Numbered from the stretch's first letter, positions 1 to 7,817 are shown. The stretch: DNA of 27,241 nucleotides from Pusillimonas sp035515275 (GCF_035515275.1 NZ_DATJBQ010000150.1:1-27241), one strand, 5' to 3'. Notes: generated from the letters alone by a model not told the origin. Program-made: numbers and translations.

Positions 1-39
1 CAGCCAGGGCCCAAGTGTGGTGCTCCATTCGTAGCGCAT
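1..39 (-). CDS. Second ABC permease of the importer operon, N-terminus only
   Basis: Thirteen codons remain before the window edge, reading MRYEWSTTLGPWL on the minus strand. The ATG at 39 lies two bases past the stop of the preceding permease, which is the usual tight spacing in these operons. Polyamine-type ABC importers normally carry two different permeases (PotB-like then PotC-like) after the ATPase and binding protein, so this is expected to be the PotC-like subunit. The identity rests on context: too little protein is visible to show transmembrane segments or the EAA loop. Confidence 0.6.
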   Translation of the reverse strand, partial: MRYEWSTTLGPWL

Positions 40-41
40 TT

Positions 42-1277
42 CTAGCTCAACCTTAAATTGTGGGCACCGACCAGGCGGTCGTACACCCAGTACAAAATCA
101 CGATAACGGCCAGCAGCAAAGTGCCTAGTGCGGCCGCCAGCCCCCAGTTGTTCGACCTTTGCATATGAAACGCAATGATGTTCGAGATCATCTGTCCGTC
201 GGTGCCCCCGACCAGGGCGGGAATAATGTAGTAGCCGATCGAGATGATGAAGACCAGCAGGGCACCGGCACTCAGCCCGGGCAGGCTTAGGGGAAGAAAC
301 ACGCGCCAAAACGCCGACCAGGGTGTGCTGCCCAACGATTGGGCGGCGCGAGCGAGGCTGGGGTCGATGCCGCGCATCACCGCGTACAAGGGCAAGACCA
401 TGAAAGGCAATAGTATGTGGGTCATGACAATGACCGTGGCCGGCCCGGTGTAAAGCAGTTCAAGCGGCTGATGGACAAGACCCAAAGAAACCAAAACGGA
501 GTTGATCACGCCGTGGGGCTGCAGCAGGGCGATCCACGCTGTGGTTCTGGCCAGCAGCGACGTCCAGAACGGAAGCAGTACCAGGACCATTAACCCATTG
601 GCCAACCGAACCGGGGCGCGGCTCAGGTAATAGGCCAGCGGGTAGCCTAAGGCGATGCACATCAGCGTAATGGCCAGCGCCATGCCCAAAGTGCGTGTAT
701 ATAGCTGAATATAGATGCGGGCGGATTCGCGCGGAACGATCTCGCCCCTAGAATCGCGTTCCAGATCGAGGGCCGTTAAATAATGGGTCAGCGTATGCAC
801 CTGGCCCACTCGCCTTATGGCTTGCCAAAGCTCGGGCTGGTCCCAGCGGCTATCGGTTTGGCGCAGTAGGGTGGCGGCTTGCTCAAGCGATTGATCGTCG
901 GGCATTTGCCGCAATCGACGCGCCGACGCGTTGATCAGGCTCGAGGCGCCCGGGTGTGCCTGGTTGACGGCAGCGGCCAGTATGCCGGCCTTGCGCTCGG
1001 TCGACAGGCGCTTGAGCTCGACTGCCATTGACGAGTACGTATCGATCGAGGGAAGCGGCTCTTCACCCCATTCAGACAACTGCGCAAGCGTGTCGGGAAT
1101 CAGTTCAACCAGGGTAGGGTTGTAGACGCTGCGATACAGCATGCCGGCAATGGGCGCCACAAAAGCCAGCAGCAAAAAGGCCAGCAGGGGCGCCACCAGC
1201 AACAAGGCGCTGCGCCGGCGCCGGCGCAACGCCTTGCGCTCGGCTCGAAATTCTTCGTCGCCTACTTCAGCAACCAT
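42..1277 (-). CDS. Polyamine-type ABC transporter permease (PotB-like)
   Basis: Inner-membrane channel subunit of an ABC importer (binding-protein-dependent transport family, COG1176). The 411-residue protein has a basic cytoplasmic start (RRRRR near residue 20), a first membrane helix at about residues 24-46, a long periplasmic stretch to about 190, then at least five more helices. The cytoplasmic EAA loop that contacts the ATPase is visible as RAAQSLGSTPWSAFWRVFLP near residues 310-330. It is longer than E. coli PotB (about 285 residues) because of the extra 120-130 residues after helix 1, a feature I recall in some proteobacterial members. The start ATG lies inside the last codons of the binding-protein gene (16-base overlap), so the two are probably translationally coupled. 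Substrate is inferred from the family, with putrescine or spermidine most likely. Confidence 0.88.
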   Translation of the reverse strand: MVAEVGDEEFRAERKALRRRRRSALLLVAPLLAFLLLAFVAPIAGMLYRSVYNPTLVELIPDTLAQLSEWGEEPLPSIDTYSSMAVELKRLSTERKAGILAAAVNQAHPGASSLINASARRLRQMPDDQSLEQAATLLRQTDSRWDQPELWQAIRRVGQVHTLTHYLTALDLERDSRGEIVPRESARIYIQLYTRTLGMALAITLMCIALGYPLAYYLSRAPVRLANGLMVLVLLPFWTSLLARTTAWIALLQPHGVINSVLVSLGLVHQPLELLYTGPATVIVMTHILLPFMVLPLYAVMRGIDPSLARAAQSLGSTPWSAFWRVFLPLSLPGLSAGALLVFIISIGYYIIPALVGGTDGQMISNIIAFHMQRSNNWGLAAALGTLLLAVIVILYWVYDRLVGAHNLRLS

Positions 1278-2326
1278 TCGTTGAATTTCTCGCTTAAGGT
1301 CTCGCCGTAATCGGCCCAGAATACCGGGTCGACCTGTACTCCCTCATCCATGTGGGCGCTGGGCAGGTGATCGACGACCGATTTGTCGACCAAGGCCAAA
1401 GACGATTTGCGGGGTGGGCCATACGCCACATCCTGAAAGCCCGCCAGCGCTTTGGTGCTGGTCGTGAAGGCAATAAATTCAAGCGCTTGGTCAATCTTGG
1501 GCGTGCCTTTGACGATGGTCCACGCACCCAGGTCGTACATATTGCCATCCCACACAATGGTAAAGGGCTTGTCTTCGTTGCGTATGGCATCGAAGATGCG
1601 ACCGTTGGCCACCTGCACCATGACCACGCCGCCGTCGTTGAGCATTTGTGGGGCCTGCGACCAACTGTCGTACCAGATCACGTCGTTCTTGATGGTGTTC
1701 AGTTTGGCAAACGCGCGCGCCTGCCCTTCGGGGGTCGCCAGCACCTGATACAGGTCTTTGTCGGGCACCCCGTCGGCCATCAAGGCCCACTCAAGAACAA
1801 ACTGCGGGCGTTTGCGCAGGCCGCGTTTGCCTGGAAATTTCTGCACATCAAAAAAATCTTCGACCGTGGTGGGACGGTCCTTTCCGATGGTTTTGTCGTT
1901 GTAAGCATAGATGGTGCTGTAGACGATCTCGGCTACAGCGCATTCGCTTGCAAGCGCTTCAGGAATAAAGTCTTGTTCGGCCGGTGTGCCGTCGTCGCCC
2001 CGCAGAAGAATGTCGCGCGGAATGATTTCGAGCAGGCCTTCCGAGCATGCTCGCTCAAGGTCGATGGTTTCCATGTCGACCACGTCCCACTGAATATTGC
2101 CAGACTGCACCTGAGCCTTCATTTCGGCAATGCCGCCGGTGTAGTTCTCAAAAATGACGCGCTTGCCGGTTTCAGCGATATAGGGGTCGATCTGATGCTT
2201 CTTTTGTGCGGCACCGTATGCGCCGCCAAAAGACACGACCGTCAAGGCTTCTTGGGCTACAGCGGTTGCGCCGATGCCGAGGGAAAGCAGCGCACCGGCC
2301 AGCAGGGGAAGGGCGGATTTTCTCAT
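1262..2326 (-). CDS. Periplasmic substrate-binding protein of polyamine-type ABC importer (PotD/PotF-like)
   Basis: Captures the substrate in the periplasm and delivers it to the membrane permeases. The 354-residue protein opens with a classical signal peptide (MRK, a hydrophobic stretch, then ATAVA before Q25), so cleavage after about residue 24 is likely. The mature part starts with LTVVSFGGAYGAAQ, typical of the SBP_bac_8 / PotD group, and length fits the family. The start is supported by a good Shine-Dalgarno sequence (AAGGAG, 7 bases upstream). Its ATG overlaps the ATPase stop codon as ATGA, indicating translational coupling. Family members bind putrescine, spermidine or other small cationic or organic ligands. 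The exact ligand cannot be read from the sequence here. Confidence 0.88.
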   Translation of the reverse strand: MRKSALPLLAGALLSLGIGATAVAQEALTVVSFGGAYGAAQKKHQIDPYIAETGKRVIFENYTGGIAEMKAQVQSGNIQWDVVDMETIDLERACSEGLLEIIPRDILLRGDDGTPAEQDFIPEALASECAVAEIVYSTIYAYNDKTIGKDRPTTVEDFFDVQKFPGKRGLRKRPQFVLEWALMADGVPDKDLYQVLATPEGQARAFAKLNTIKNDVIWYDSWSQAPQMLNDGGVVMVQVANGRIFDAIRNEDKPFTIVWDGNMYDLGAWTIVKGTPKIDQALEFIAFTTSTKALAGFQDVAYGPPRKSSLALVDKSVVDHLPSAHMDEGVQVDPVFWADYGETLSEKFNEWLLK

Positions 2327-3447
2327 GGGGTGTCTCCTTGGTGGGTCGGTTCAACGGGTTCAAAGGCAAAGCTGTCGTCGGCCATCCAGCCCAAAGCGGC
2401 TTGCTGCCCTTCGTGCAGCATCGGCGCGTGTACATCGTTCAGCAACTTCACCACCGCGCGCTCGCCGCCCTCAAGCTGAAAGTAGTAACGGATGAAGTCG
2501 CCCACGTAATGCCGGGCGATGAAGTCGGCCGCAACCTGATTGTCGAAGGTTTGACCTGGCTGGACTATGGCGAGTTTCTCGGGGCGGATGGACACCTGGC
2601 ATTGGCGGGTGGTAGCGGTGCAATTGCCGTTGCGAGCCCGCAGCGGCGTACCGTCGGGCAGGGCAGACGTGACCATGCCGTTCGCGGTCACACAAGCCTG
2701 CCGGGCCATGATCAGGTTGTTTTCACCGATGAAGCCCGCCACGAATGCATTGGCGGGCTGCTCGTACAGTGCGTCGGGCGGCGCGAATTGCTGAACCTTG
2801 CCGGCATTGAAGACGGCAATTCGGCTGGACATGGTCAAGGCTTCGGTCTGGTCGTGGGTGACATAGATAACCGTGAAGCCCAGACGTTGGTGCAGACGCG
2901 TGATTTCGAACTGCATTTGTTCGCGCAGTTTTTTGTCGAGTGCGCCCAGTGGTTCGTCCATCAAGACCAGACTGGGTTCGAAAATCAAGGCCCGGGCCAG
3001 AGCCACGCGCTGGCGCTGACCACCCGAGAGTTGAGCCGGATGCCGACAGCCGAACCGGCTCAGGTCGATGAGTTCGAGGTATTCATTGACGCGTTCAGTG
3101 ATCTGCTGTTTGGGCAAGCGCCTGACCTTAAGCGGGTAAGCCAGGTTTTCGGCGACGGTCATGTGCGGAAACAAGGCGTAGTTCTGGAACACCATGCCGA
3201 TGTTGCGCCGATGGGGTGCGGTACGTGTAATCGGTTTATCGTTGATGGTGATAAGGCCGCTGCTTACATGCTCGAAGCCGGCCAGCATCATCAAGACTGT
3301 AGTTTTTCCCGACCCTGAGGGGCCAAGCAAGGTTACAAACTCGCCCTTGTCGACAGATAGATTGAAGTCGTCGACCACTGCGGTTTTTTGATCGTAGGTT
3401 TTTCGGACATGGGAAAACTTGAGGAATGCATCTTTGCTGTTTGACAT
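2323..3447 (-). CDS. Polyamine-type ABC transporter ATP-binding protein (PotA-like)
   Basis: Cytoplasmic ATPase that powers the importer encoded by this operon. All ABC motifs are present in order: Walker A GPSGSGKT (42-49), Q-loop near Q88, signature LSGGQ (140-144), Walker B LVLMDEP (160-166) and the H-loop histidine in THDQ (H198). Residues from about 240 to the end match a TOBE-type regulatory domain, typical of PotA/CysA-like subunits, and the length (374) matches the family. It is the first gene of the operon, followed by binding protein and permeases. No strong promoter was recognised in the 200 bases upstream. A TGCTATCCT sequence, read on the minus strand about 80 bases before the start, could be a weak extended -10. 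Confidence 0.92.
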   Translation of the reverse strand: MSNSKDAFLKFSHVRKTYDQKTAVVDDFNLSVDKGEFVTLLGPSGSGKTTVLMMLAGFEHVSSGLITINDKPITRTAPHRRNIGMVFQNYALFPHMTVAENLAYPLKVRRLPKQQITERVNEYLELIDLSRFGCRHPAQLSGGQRQRVALARALIFEPSLVLMDEPLGALDKKLREQMQFEITRLHQRLGFTVIYVTHDQTEALTMSSRIAVFNAGKVQQFAPPDALYEQPANAFVAGFIGENNLIMARQACVTANGMVTSALPDGTPLRARNGNCTATTRQCQVSIRPEKLAIVQPGQTFDNQVAADFIARHYVGDFIRYYFQLEGGERAVVKLLNDVHAPMLHEGQQAALGWMADDSFAFEPVEPTHQGDTP

Positions 3448-3650
3448 CAGTTGTCCTGTTGACGGCTGCGGCCGGAGATCGTGGAATGGACCCTGCGCGT
3501 CATTGGCTTTTTGGAGGATAGCAATTTAGTTTCTGTGGCGAAAGCGGTGGTTTACCCCGATAAACGGTGGGGTTTAAACAACAGGCCGGCGCATACAGGA
3601 CCGATTCCTGGCTGAACCATGGCGTTTGCGCAAAGATAAAGCAGGTTAAG
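3448..3650. other. Intergenic region between the importer operon and the thrS leader
   Basis: About 200 bases separate the divergent ATPase gene and the thrS promoter. It must hold the importer operon promoter on the minus strand, but no good -35/-10 pair was found. A short inverted repeat (ACCCC, ten-base spacer, GGGGT) sits near 3557-3576. No coding signal or RNA gene was seen. Confidence 0.4.
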
Positions 3651-3659
3651 TGTTACAAT
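3651..3659 (+). promoter_or_regulatory. Extended -10 promoter of thrS
   Basis: TGTTACAAT is an extended -10 element (TG, one base, then TACAAT, five of six matches to TATAAT). No good -35 hexamer lies at the right distance, which is usual for extended -10 promoters. Transcription would begin around 3666, about 24 bases before the leader-peptide start codon. Confidence 0.55.
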
Positions 3660-3689
3660 GGTTGGATGATGAACAAGGGTCCGCAAACC

Positions 3690-3731
3690 ATGCCCAATCT
3701 ACCCGACCGAACTACGACCACGGCTTATTAG
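3690..3731 (+). CDS. Threonine-rich leader peptide of thrS
   Basis: A 13-codon reading frame encodes MPNLPDRTTTTAY and ends in TAG at 3729-3731. Four consecutive Thr codons (ACT ACG ACC ACG, 3711-3722) lie four to seven codons before the stop. The sequence AAGGGT at 3675-3680 is a plausible Shine-Dalgarno with 9-base spacing to ATG 3690. Upstream in-frame ATGs at 3666 and 3669 would give MMNKGPQT in front, but they fall at the predicted transcription start and lack a ribosome site. The frame sits 95 bases before thrS, ahead of a terminator with a competing antiterminator, so the ribosome on this peptide probably senses charged threonyl-tRNA. Runs of the cognate amino acid are the hallmark of attenuator leader peptides such as those of thr, his and leu operons. 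Confidence 0.8.
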   Translation: MPNLPDRTTTTAY

Positions 3732-3735
3732 TCGT

Positions 3736-3790
3736 TGCCGCGTATCGATCACCAGCAGACCCTAGCAGTGCATTTCTACAGAACGCGGCA
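3736..3790 (+). promoter_or_regulatory. Antiterminator pairing of the thrS attenuator
   Basis: TGCCGCGT at 3736-3743 is exactly complementary to ACGCGGCA at 3783-3790. The second segment is the left arm of the terminator hairpin, so the two structures exclude each other. The first segment begins four bases after the leader stop codon. A ribosome at the stop would cover it, whereas one stalled on the Thr codons would leave it free. A weaker pairing of CGGC (3721-3724) with GCCG (3737-3740) could hold the first segment when no ribosome is present. Confidence 0.72.
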
Positions 3791-3805
3791 TAAGCCGCGT
3801 TTTTT
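3782..3805 (+). terminator. Intrinsic terminator of the thrS attenuator
   Basis: A perfect 8-bp stem (AACGCGGC, loop ATAA, GCCGCGTT) runs straight into six T residues at 3800-3805, followed by GTGTTTT. It ends about 20 bases before the thrS start codon, so it can only act as a conditional terminator of thrS transcription. Confidence 0.85.
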
Positions 3806-3826
3806 GTGTTTTACTCAGGACAATTT

Positions 3827-5763
3827 ATGCTTCAGATCACCCTGCCCGACGGTTCCAGCCGAGAGTTTCCCGGCCCGGTGTCCGTGTATGACGTAGCAAG
3901 CTCCATCGGAGCAGGGCTGGGGCGGGCTGCGCTTGCCGGGCGCATCACGTTGCCCGGGCAAGAGCCCAAGTTGGTCGATACCAGCCATGTCATTGAGCAA
4001 AATGCCGAACTTGCCATTATTACCGCCAAAGATTCCGAAGGGCTCGACCTTATTCGCCACTCAACGGCGCACTTGCTGGCCTATGCGGTAAAAGAGCTCT
4101 TCCCGGAAGCCCAGGTTACGATCGGCCCGGTTATCGAAAACGGCTTTTATTACGACTTTTCATACAAGCGCCCGTTCACGCCGGAGGACCTTGAGGCCAT
4201 CGAGAAAAAAATGGCAGAACTGGCCCGCAAGGACGAAGTCGTCACGCGCGAAGAATGGCTGCGCGACGATGCAGTCGAGTTCTTCAAGAGTATTGGCGAA
4301 ACCTACAAAGCTCAGATCATCGCCTCGATTCCCTCCAACGAGCCCATCAGCCTGTATCGCGAAGGCGATTTCATCGACCTGTGCCGTGGACCTCACGTGC
4401 CTTCAACCGGCAAGTTAAAGGTTTTCAAGCTGATGAAGGTGGCCGGTGCGTATTGGCGCGGCGACAGCAACAACGAGATGTTGCAGCGCATCTACGGTAC
4501 GGCCTGGGCCACCAAAGAAGACCAGGCAGCTTATCTGACCATGCTCGAAGAGGCCGAAAAACGCGACCATCGCAAGCTGGGGCGAGAGCTGGACCTGTTC
4601 CATTTCCAGGACGAAGCCCCTGGCCTGATTTTTTGGCACCCCAAGGGCTGGACCCTATGGCAGCAGGTCGAGCAGTATATGCGCGGCGTGTATCGCGACA
4701 ATGGTTACCAAGAGATCAAGGCGCCGCAGATTCTTGATCTTTCGCTGTGGAAAAAACCGGCCACTGGGACAACTACGCCGAGAACATCTTTACCACCGAG
4801 TCCGAAAGCCGCACCTACGGCCTTAAGCCCATGAACTGCCCGGGTCATGTGCAGATCTTCAACGCCCACCTGCATTCCTACCGCGAATTGCCCATACGCT
4901 ATGGCGAGTTCGGGCAATGTCATCGCAACGAGCCCTCGGGTTCTTTGCACGGCATGATGCGGGTGCGGGGCTTTACGCAAGACGACGGCCATATTTTTTG
5001 TACCGAAGACCAGTTGCAAGATGAATGCGCCGCGTTTACCGAGCTGCTGCAAAAGGTCTACGCCGATTTTGCATTTACCGATATCTTGTACAAGGTAGCC
5101 ACGCGGCCCGAAAAGCGCATCGGATCGGACGAAGTCTGGGACAAAGCCGAACAGGCGCTTATCGAAAGCCTTAACCGCACTGGTTGTGAGTTCGAGATTT
5201 CTGAAGGCGAGGGCGCCTTTTACGGCCCCAAGATCGAATACACCCTGAAAGACGCTATTGGCCGTCATTGGCAGTGCGGCACCATTCAGGTCGATTTTTC
5301 CATGCCTCAGCGACTGGGCGCAGAATATGTCGATGCAAACGACCAGCGCAAGACGCCGGTCATGTTGCACCGTGCGATACTGGGTTCGTTCGAGCGTTTC
5401 ATCGGTATTCTCATCGAGAACTATGCCGGAGCCTTGCCCCCCTGGCTTGCGCCCGAGCAAGTGGTGGTGTGTTGTATTTCCGAGCATTTTGCCGACTACG
5501 CGGCCGATATCGCGCGAGCCCTGAAAAAACAAGGGCTTAGGGCAAGTGCAGATTTGCGCGGCGAAAAGATCACCCGTAAAATCAGGGAACACAGCATGCA
5601 GAAAGTTCCCTACATCTTGGTGGTGGGCGAGAAAGAGCGCGATTCCGGCACCGTTGCGGTGCGTGTTCGCGGTGGCGCCGACCTGGGCAGCATGCCTTTG
5701 GCACAATTTTCGCAACGTCTTGAAGAAGACATTGCTACCCGGCGTAACGTCGGAGCGGTTTAA
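3827..5763 (+). CDS. thrS: Threonyl-tRNA synthetase, interrupted by a frameshift after codon 308
   Basis: Charges tRNA-Thr in the cytoplasm and edits mis-charged serine. The start is ATG 3827 (MLQITLPDGS) with AGGA upstream. Order: TGS domain (about 1-65), editing domain with HSTAH (H78, H82) and the C186/H190 pair in LCRGPH, then the class II catalytic core with MNCPGH, motif 2 RNEPSGSLHGMMRVRGF, motif 3 LGSFERFIGILIENYAG, and a C-terminal anticodon-binding domain. The frame is continuous to Trp308 (codon 4748-4750). The rest continues in the -1 frame to 5763, and the original frame stops at 4834. Homologues read LWEKTGHWDNY where this sequence has TGG followed by six A. One missing G (or a -1 slip) explains it. 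With the base restored the protein has 645 residues, the usual length. An essential single-copy gene is unlikely to be broken, so a sequencing error is most probable. Confidence 0.9.
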
Positions 5764-5799
5764 GGCCGCCATTCCCTATCAATTCTAGGAGTCGTAGAT

Positions 5800-6348
5800 A
5801 TCGCAACCGAAAAACCACATCGCATCAACGGTGAAATTCGTATCCCCGAGGTGCGTCTTATTGGCGTAGACGGCGAGCAACTGGGCATTGTCAAAACCCC
5901 CGACGCTCTTCGTCTTTCCGAAGAACATGAAGTAGACCTGGTCGAGATCGCGCCCAACGCCGACCCCCCGGTTTGCCGCCTCATGGACTACGGCAAGTTC
6001 AAGTACCAAGAGCAAAAGCGCCAGGCCGAAGCCCGTGCCAAGCAGAAAGTCATCCAGGTCAAAGAGGTCAAATTTCGACCCGGCACCGACGAGGGCGACT
6101 ATCAGGTCAAGCTTCGCAACTTGCGCCGCTTCATCGAAGAGGGCGACAAGGCCAAGGTTACTTTGCGCTTTCGTGGTCGCGAAATGGCTCACCAAGAACT
6201 CGGCATGCGTGTGCTCGAACGCGTACGCGACGATCTCGGTGAACTGATCCAGGTCGAAGCCATGCCCAAGCTCGAGGGCCGCCAGATGGTCATGGTGCTG
6301 GCACCGCGCAAAAAAGCGGTCGGCAAGCAAGGCGACTCCGCCTCCTGA
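5800..6348 (+). CDS. infC: Translation initiation factor IF-3, AUC start codon
   Basis: IF-3 binds the 30S subunit, prevents premature joining and rejects non-standard start codons and wrong initiator tRNA. The frame reads (M)ATEKPHRINGEIR from codon ATC at 5800, with AGGAG at 5787-5791 placed 8 bases upstream. There is no ATG or GTG before the GTG at 5851, which would cut off the conserved N-terminal PHRINGEIR segment. A rare AUU/AUC/AUA start is a hallmark of infC and lets IF-3 repress its own translation. The protein has 182 residues (E. coli 180): N-domain to about 75, a charged helical linker around KYQEQKRQAEARAKQK, and a C-domain ending in QMVMVLAPRKK. It follows thrS by 36 bases and is probably co-transcribed, but rpmI-rplT do not follow here. 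Confidence 0.95.
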   Translation: MATEKPHRINGEIRIPEVRLIGVDGEQLGIVKTPDALRLSEEHEVDLVEIAPNADPPVCRLMDYGKFKYQEQKRQAEARAKQKVIQVKEVKFRPGTDEGDYQVKLRNLRRFIEEGDKAKVTLRFRGREMAHQELGMRVLERVRDDLGELIQVEAMPKLEGRQMVMVLAPRKKAVGKQGDSAS

Positions 6349-6357
6349 TTCACACTA

Positions 6358-6394
6358 GCGCACTCACCGCCGCGCAAGCGGGCGGTGAGTGCGC
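6358..6394 (+). terminator. Perfect 14-bp hairpin between infC and gshB
   Basis: Arms at 6358-6371 and 6381-6394 are exactly complementary (GCGCACTCACCGCC on the left) around a nine-base loop. A five-T run follows only at 6405-6409, ten bases after the stem, so it is not a textbook intrinsic terminator. It may still end most thrS-infC transcripts, protect 3' ends, or affect gshB translation, since it ends 15 bases before that start codon. Confidence 0.5.
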
Positions 6395-6409
6395 ACGCAG
6401 GGCCTTTTT

Positions 6410-7366
6410 ATGCACGTATTGTTTGTTATCGATCCTTTGCCTTCCCTGAAGGCATACAAAGACTCATCCGTGGCAATGATGCGTGCCCTGACTGCCAAGG
6501 GCCACACGCTGAGTGTGGCGTTGCAGGGCGATCTGTACATCGAGGGCGGGGTGGTCAAGGCCCAAAGCCGCGCCATCCAGCTTGTTGAAAACGCCGATCT
6601 CCAGCAATCGCACTGGTGGACCGAAGGTGCTCAGGATGACGGCCCCTTGAACGGCTTTGATGCGGTGCTGATGCGCAAAGACCCGCCGTTCGACATGGAG
6701 TATTTTTATTCCACCCACCTTTTCGAGTATGCGCAAAGGCAGGGCGCCCGCGTCTTCAACTCGGGTAATGCCATACGCAACCATCCCGAAAAACTGGCTA
6801 TCACCGAGTTCCCTCAATTTACCTCGCCCACCCTGGTCACGCGCGACATGGATCGCCTGCGTGCCTTCCACGCACAGCATCAAGACGTCATCGTCAAGCC
6901 TCTGGACGGCATGGGCGGGATGGGAATTTTTCGCTTGCAAAACGGCGAGCCCAATCTGGGCGCCATCCTGGAAACGCTGACCGACAACGGGCAGCGCACC
7001 ATCATGGCCCAGCGGTATATTCCTGAAATCGTGGCGGGCGACAAACGCATACTCATCATCGGCGGCGAGCCCGTGCCGTACGCCTTGGCGCGTATTCCGC
7101 TGGCAGGCGAAACCCGTGGCAATCTGGCGGCGGGCGGTCGTGGTGTCGCGCAGCCCTTATCGGCGCGCGACTACGAAATTGCCCATGCAATTGGGCCGCG
7201 CCTGGCCGAGCGTGGTCTGCTTCTGGTGGGCCTGGACGTGATCGGCGACTATCTGACTGAAATCAACGTCACCAGCCCCACCTGCTTTGTCGAAATTACC
7301 GAGCAAACAGATTTTGACGTGGCCCAGACGTTTGCCGTGGCGCTTGAACGGGCGGTAGGCGCCTGA
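6410..7366 (+). CDS. gshB: Glutathione synthetase
   Basis: ATP-dependent ligase joining gamma-glutamylcysteine and glycine, the second step of glutathione synthesis. The 318-residue protein has the prokaryotic GSH synthetase N-domain (MHVLFVIDPLPSLKAYKDSS) followed by the ATP-grasp domain with the glycine-rich loop KPLDGMGGMGIFRL near residue 164 and the metal/ATP site DVIGDYLTEINVTSP near residues 280-294. The ATG at 6410 is chosen over an upstream in-frame GTG at 6389 because the conserved N-terminus starts at MHVLF and GCAGG lies 8 bases upstream. It leads a plus-strand run with EIIA, HPr and EI, the EIIA start lying one base after its stop. The gshA partner is not in the window. Confidence 0.95.
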   Translation: MHVLFVIDPLPSLKAYKDSSVAMMRALTAKGHTLSVALQGDLYIEGGVVKAQSRAIQLVENADLQQSHWWTEGAQDDGPLNGFDAVLMRKDPPFDMEYFYSTHLFEYAQRQGARVFNSGNAIRNHPEKLAITEFPQFTSPTLVTRDMDRLRAFHAQHQDVIVKPLDGMGGMGIFRLQNGEPNLGAILETLTDNGQRTIMAQRYIPEIVAGDKRILIIGGEPVPYALARIPLAGETRGNLAAGGRGVAQPLSARDYEIAHAIGPRLAERGLLLVGLDVIGDYLTEINVTSPTCFVEITEQTDFDVAQTFAVALERAVGA

Positions 7367-7367
7367 T

Positions 7368-7769
7368 ATGGCACGCCTGGCTCTCGTCATGCACGAGCCT
7401 CTTGGCAGCGCTTTCGTCGACTGCGCCGCCCATATTCTGGGTCATGAGCTCGACATATTGGTGTTTGACGTTAAAGCCGACGACCCGCCTGACGAATCAG
7501 CGCAGCGGCTTGAGCGTTTGCTGGAAGCCCGCTCGGGCGACGGAATTTTGATTCTTTGTGATATTTATGGTGCCACGCCCTTTAATATTGCCAGTCGGGT
7601 CGTTCGCAACCTGACTGCGCGCGGTACCGACGTTGCCCTGGTTACCGGGACCAATCTATGCATGGTGCTCAAGGCGCTTACCGACAACCACGAAAACCCC
7701 GAGGCGCTGAGCGAGAAGGTCCGCGAAGGAGCTCTCAAGGGTATTGTGCGCGCCGACTGCTTCTCTTGA
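7368..7769 (+). CDS. PTS EIIA component, mannose/fructose type (regulatory)
   Basis: A 133-residue EIIA-Man-family domain that receives phosphate from HPr. The phospho-acceptor histidine is H9 in LALVMHEPLG, and DIYGATPFNIA (near residues 64-74) and the VTGTNLCM segment are typical of the fold. There is no IIB, IIC or IID gene nearby, so it is probably not part of a sugar permease. In many proteobacteria an orphan EIIA-Man beside ptsH-ptsI has a regulatory role, and the same function is inferred here. The start lies one base after the gshB stop, indicating a shared transcript. ManX-like is the usual label. Confidence 0.87.
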   Translation: MARLALVMHEPLGSAFVDCAAHILGHELDILVFDVKADDPPDESAQRLERLLEARSGDGILILCDIYGATPFNIASRVVRNLTARGTDVALVTGTNLCMVLKALTDNHENPEALSEKVREGALKGIVRADCFS

Positions 7770-7817
7770 CACTGCGTACTCGTCACCAGCCACTCAAACA
7801 TACCGATCAGAACATAC

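Noticed and set aside
1352..3318. Long open frames on the plus strand opposite the ABC importer operon
   Set aside because: They mirror the codon pattern of strong ABC transporter genes on the other strand, have no ribosome sites and match no family.
3660..3826. T-box riboswitch before thrS
   Set aside because: No T-box consensus or specifier loop was seen, and the leader peptide with Thr codons explains the terminator better.
4705..5772. 355-codon minus-strand frame opposite the 3' half of thrS
   Set aside because: The plus strand is clearly ThrRS, and the antisense frame is a by-product of GC-rich codon bias.
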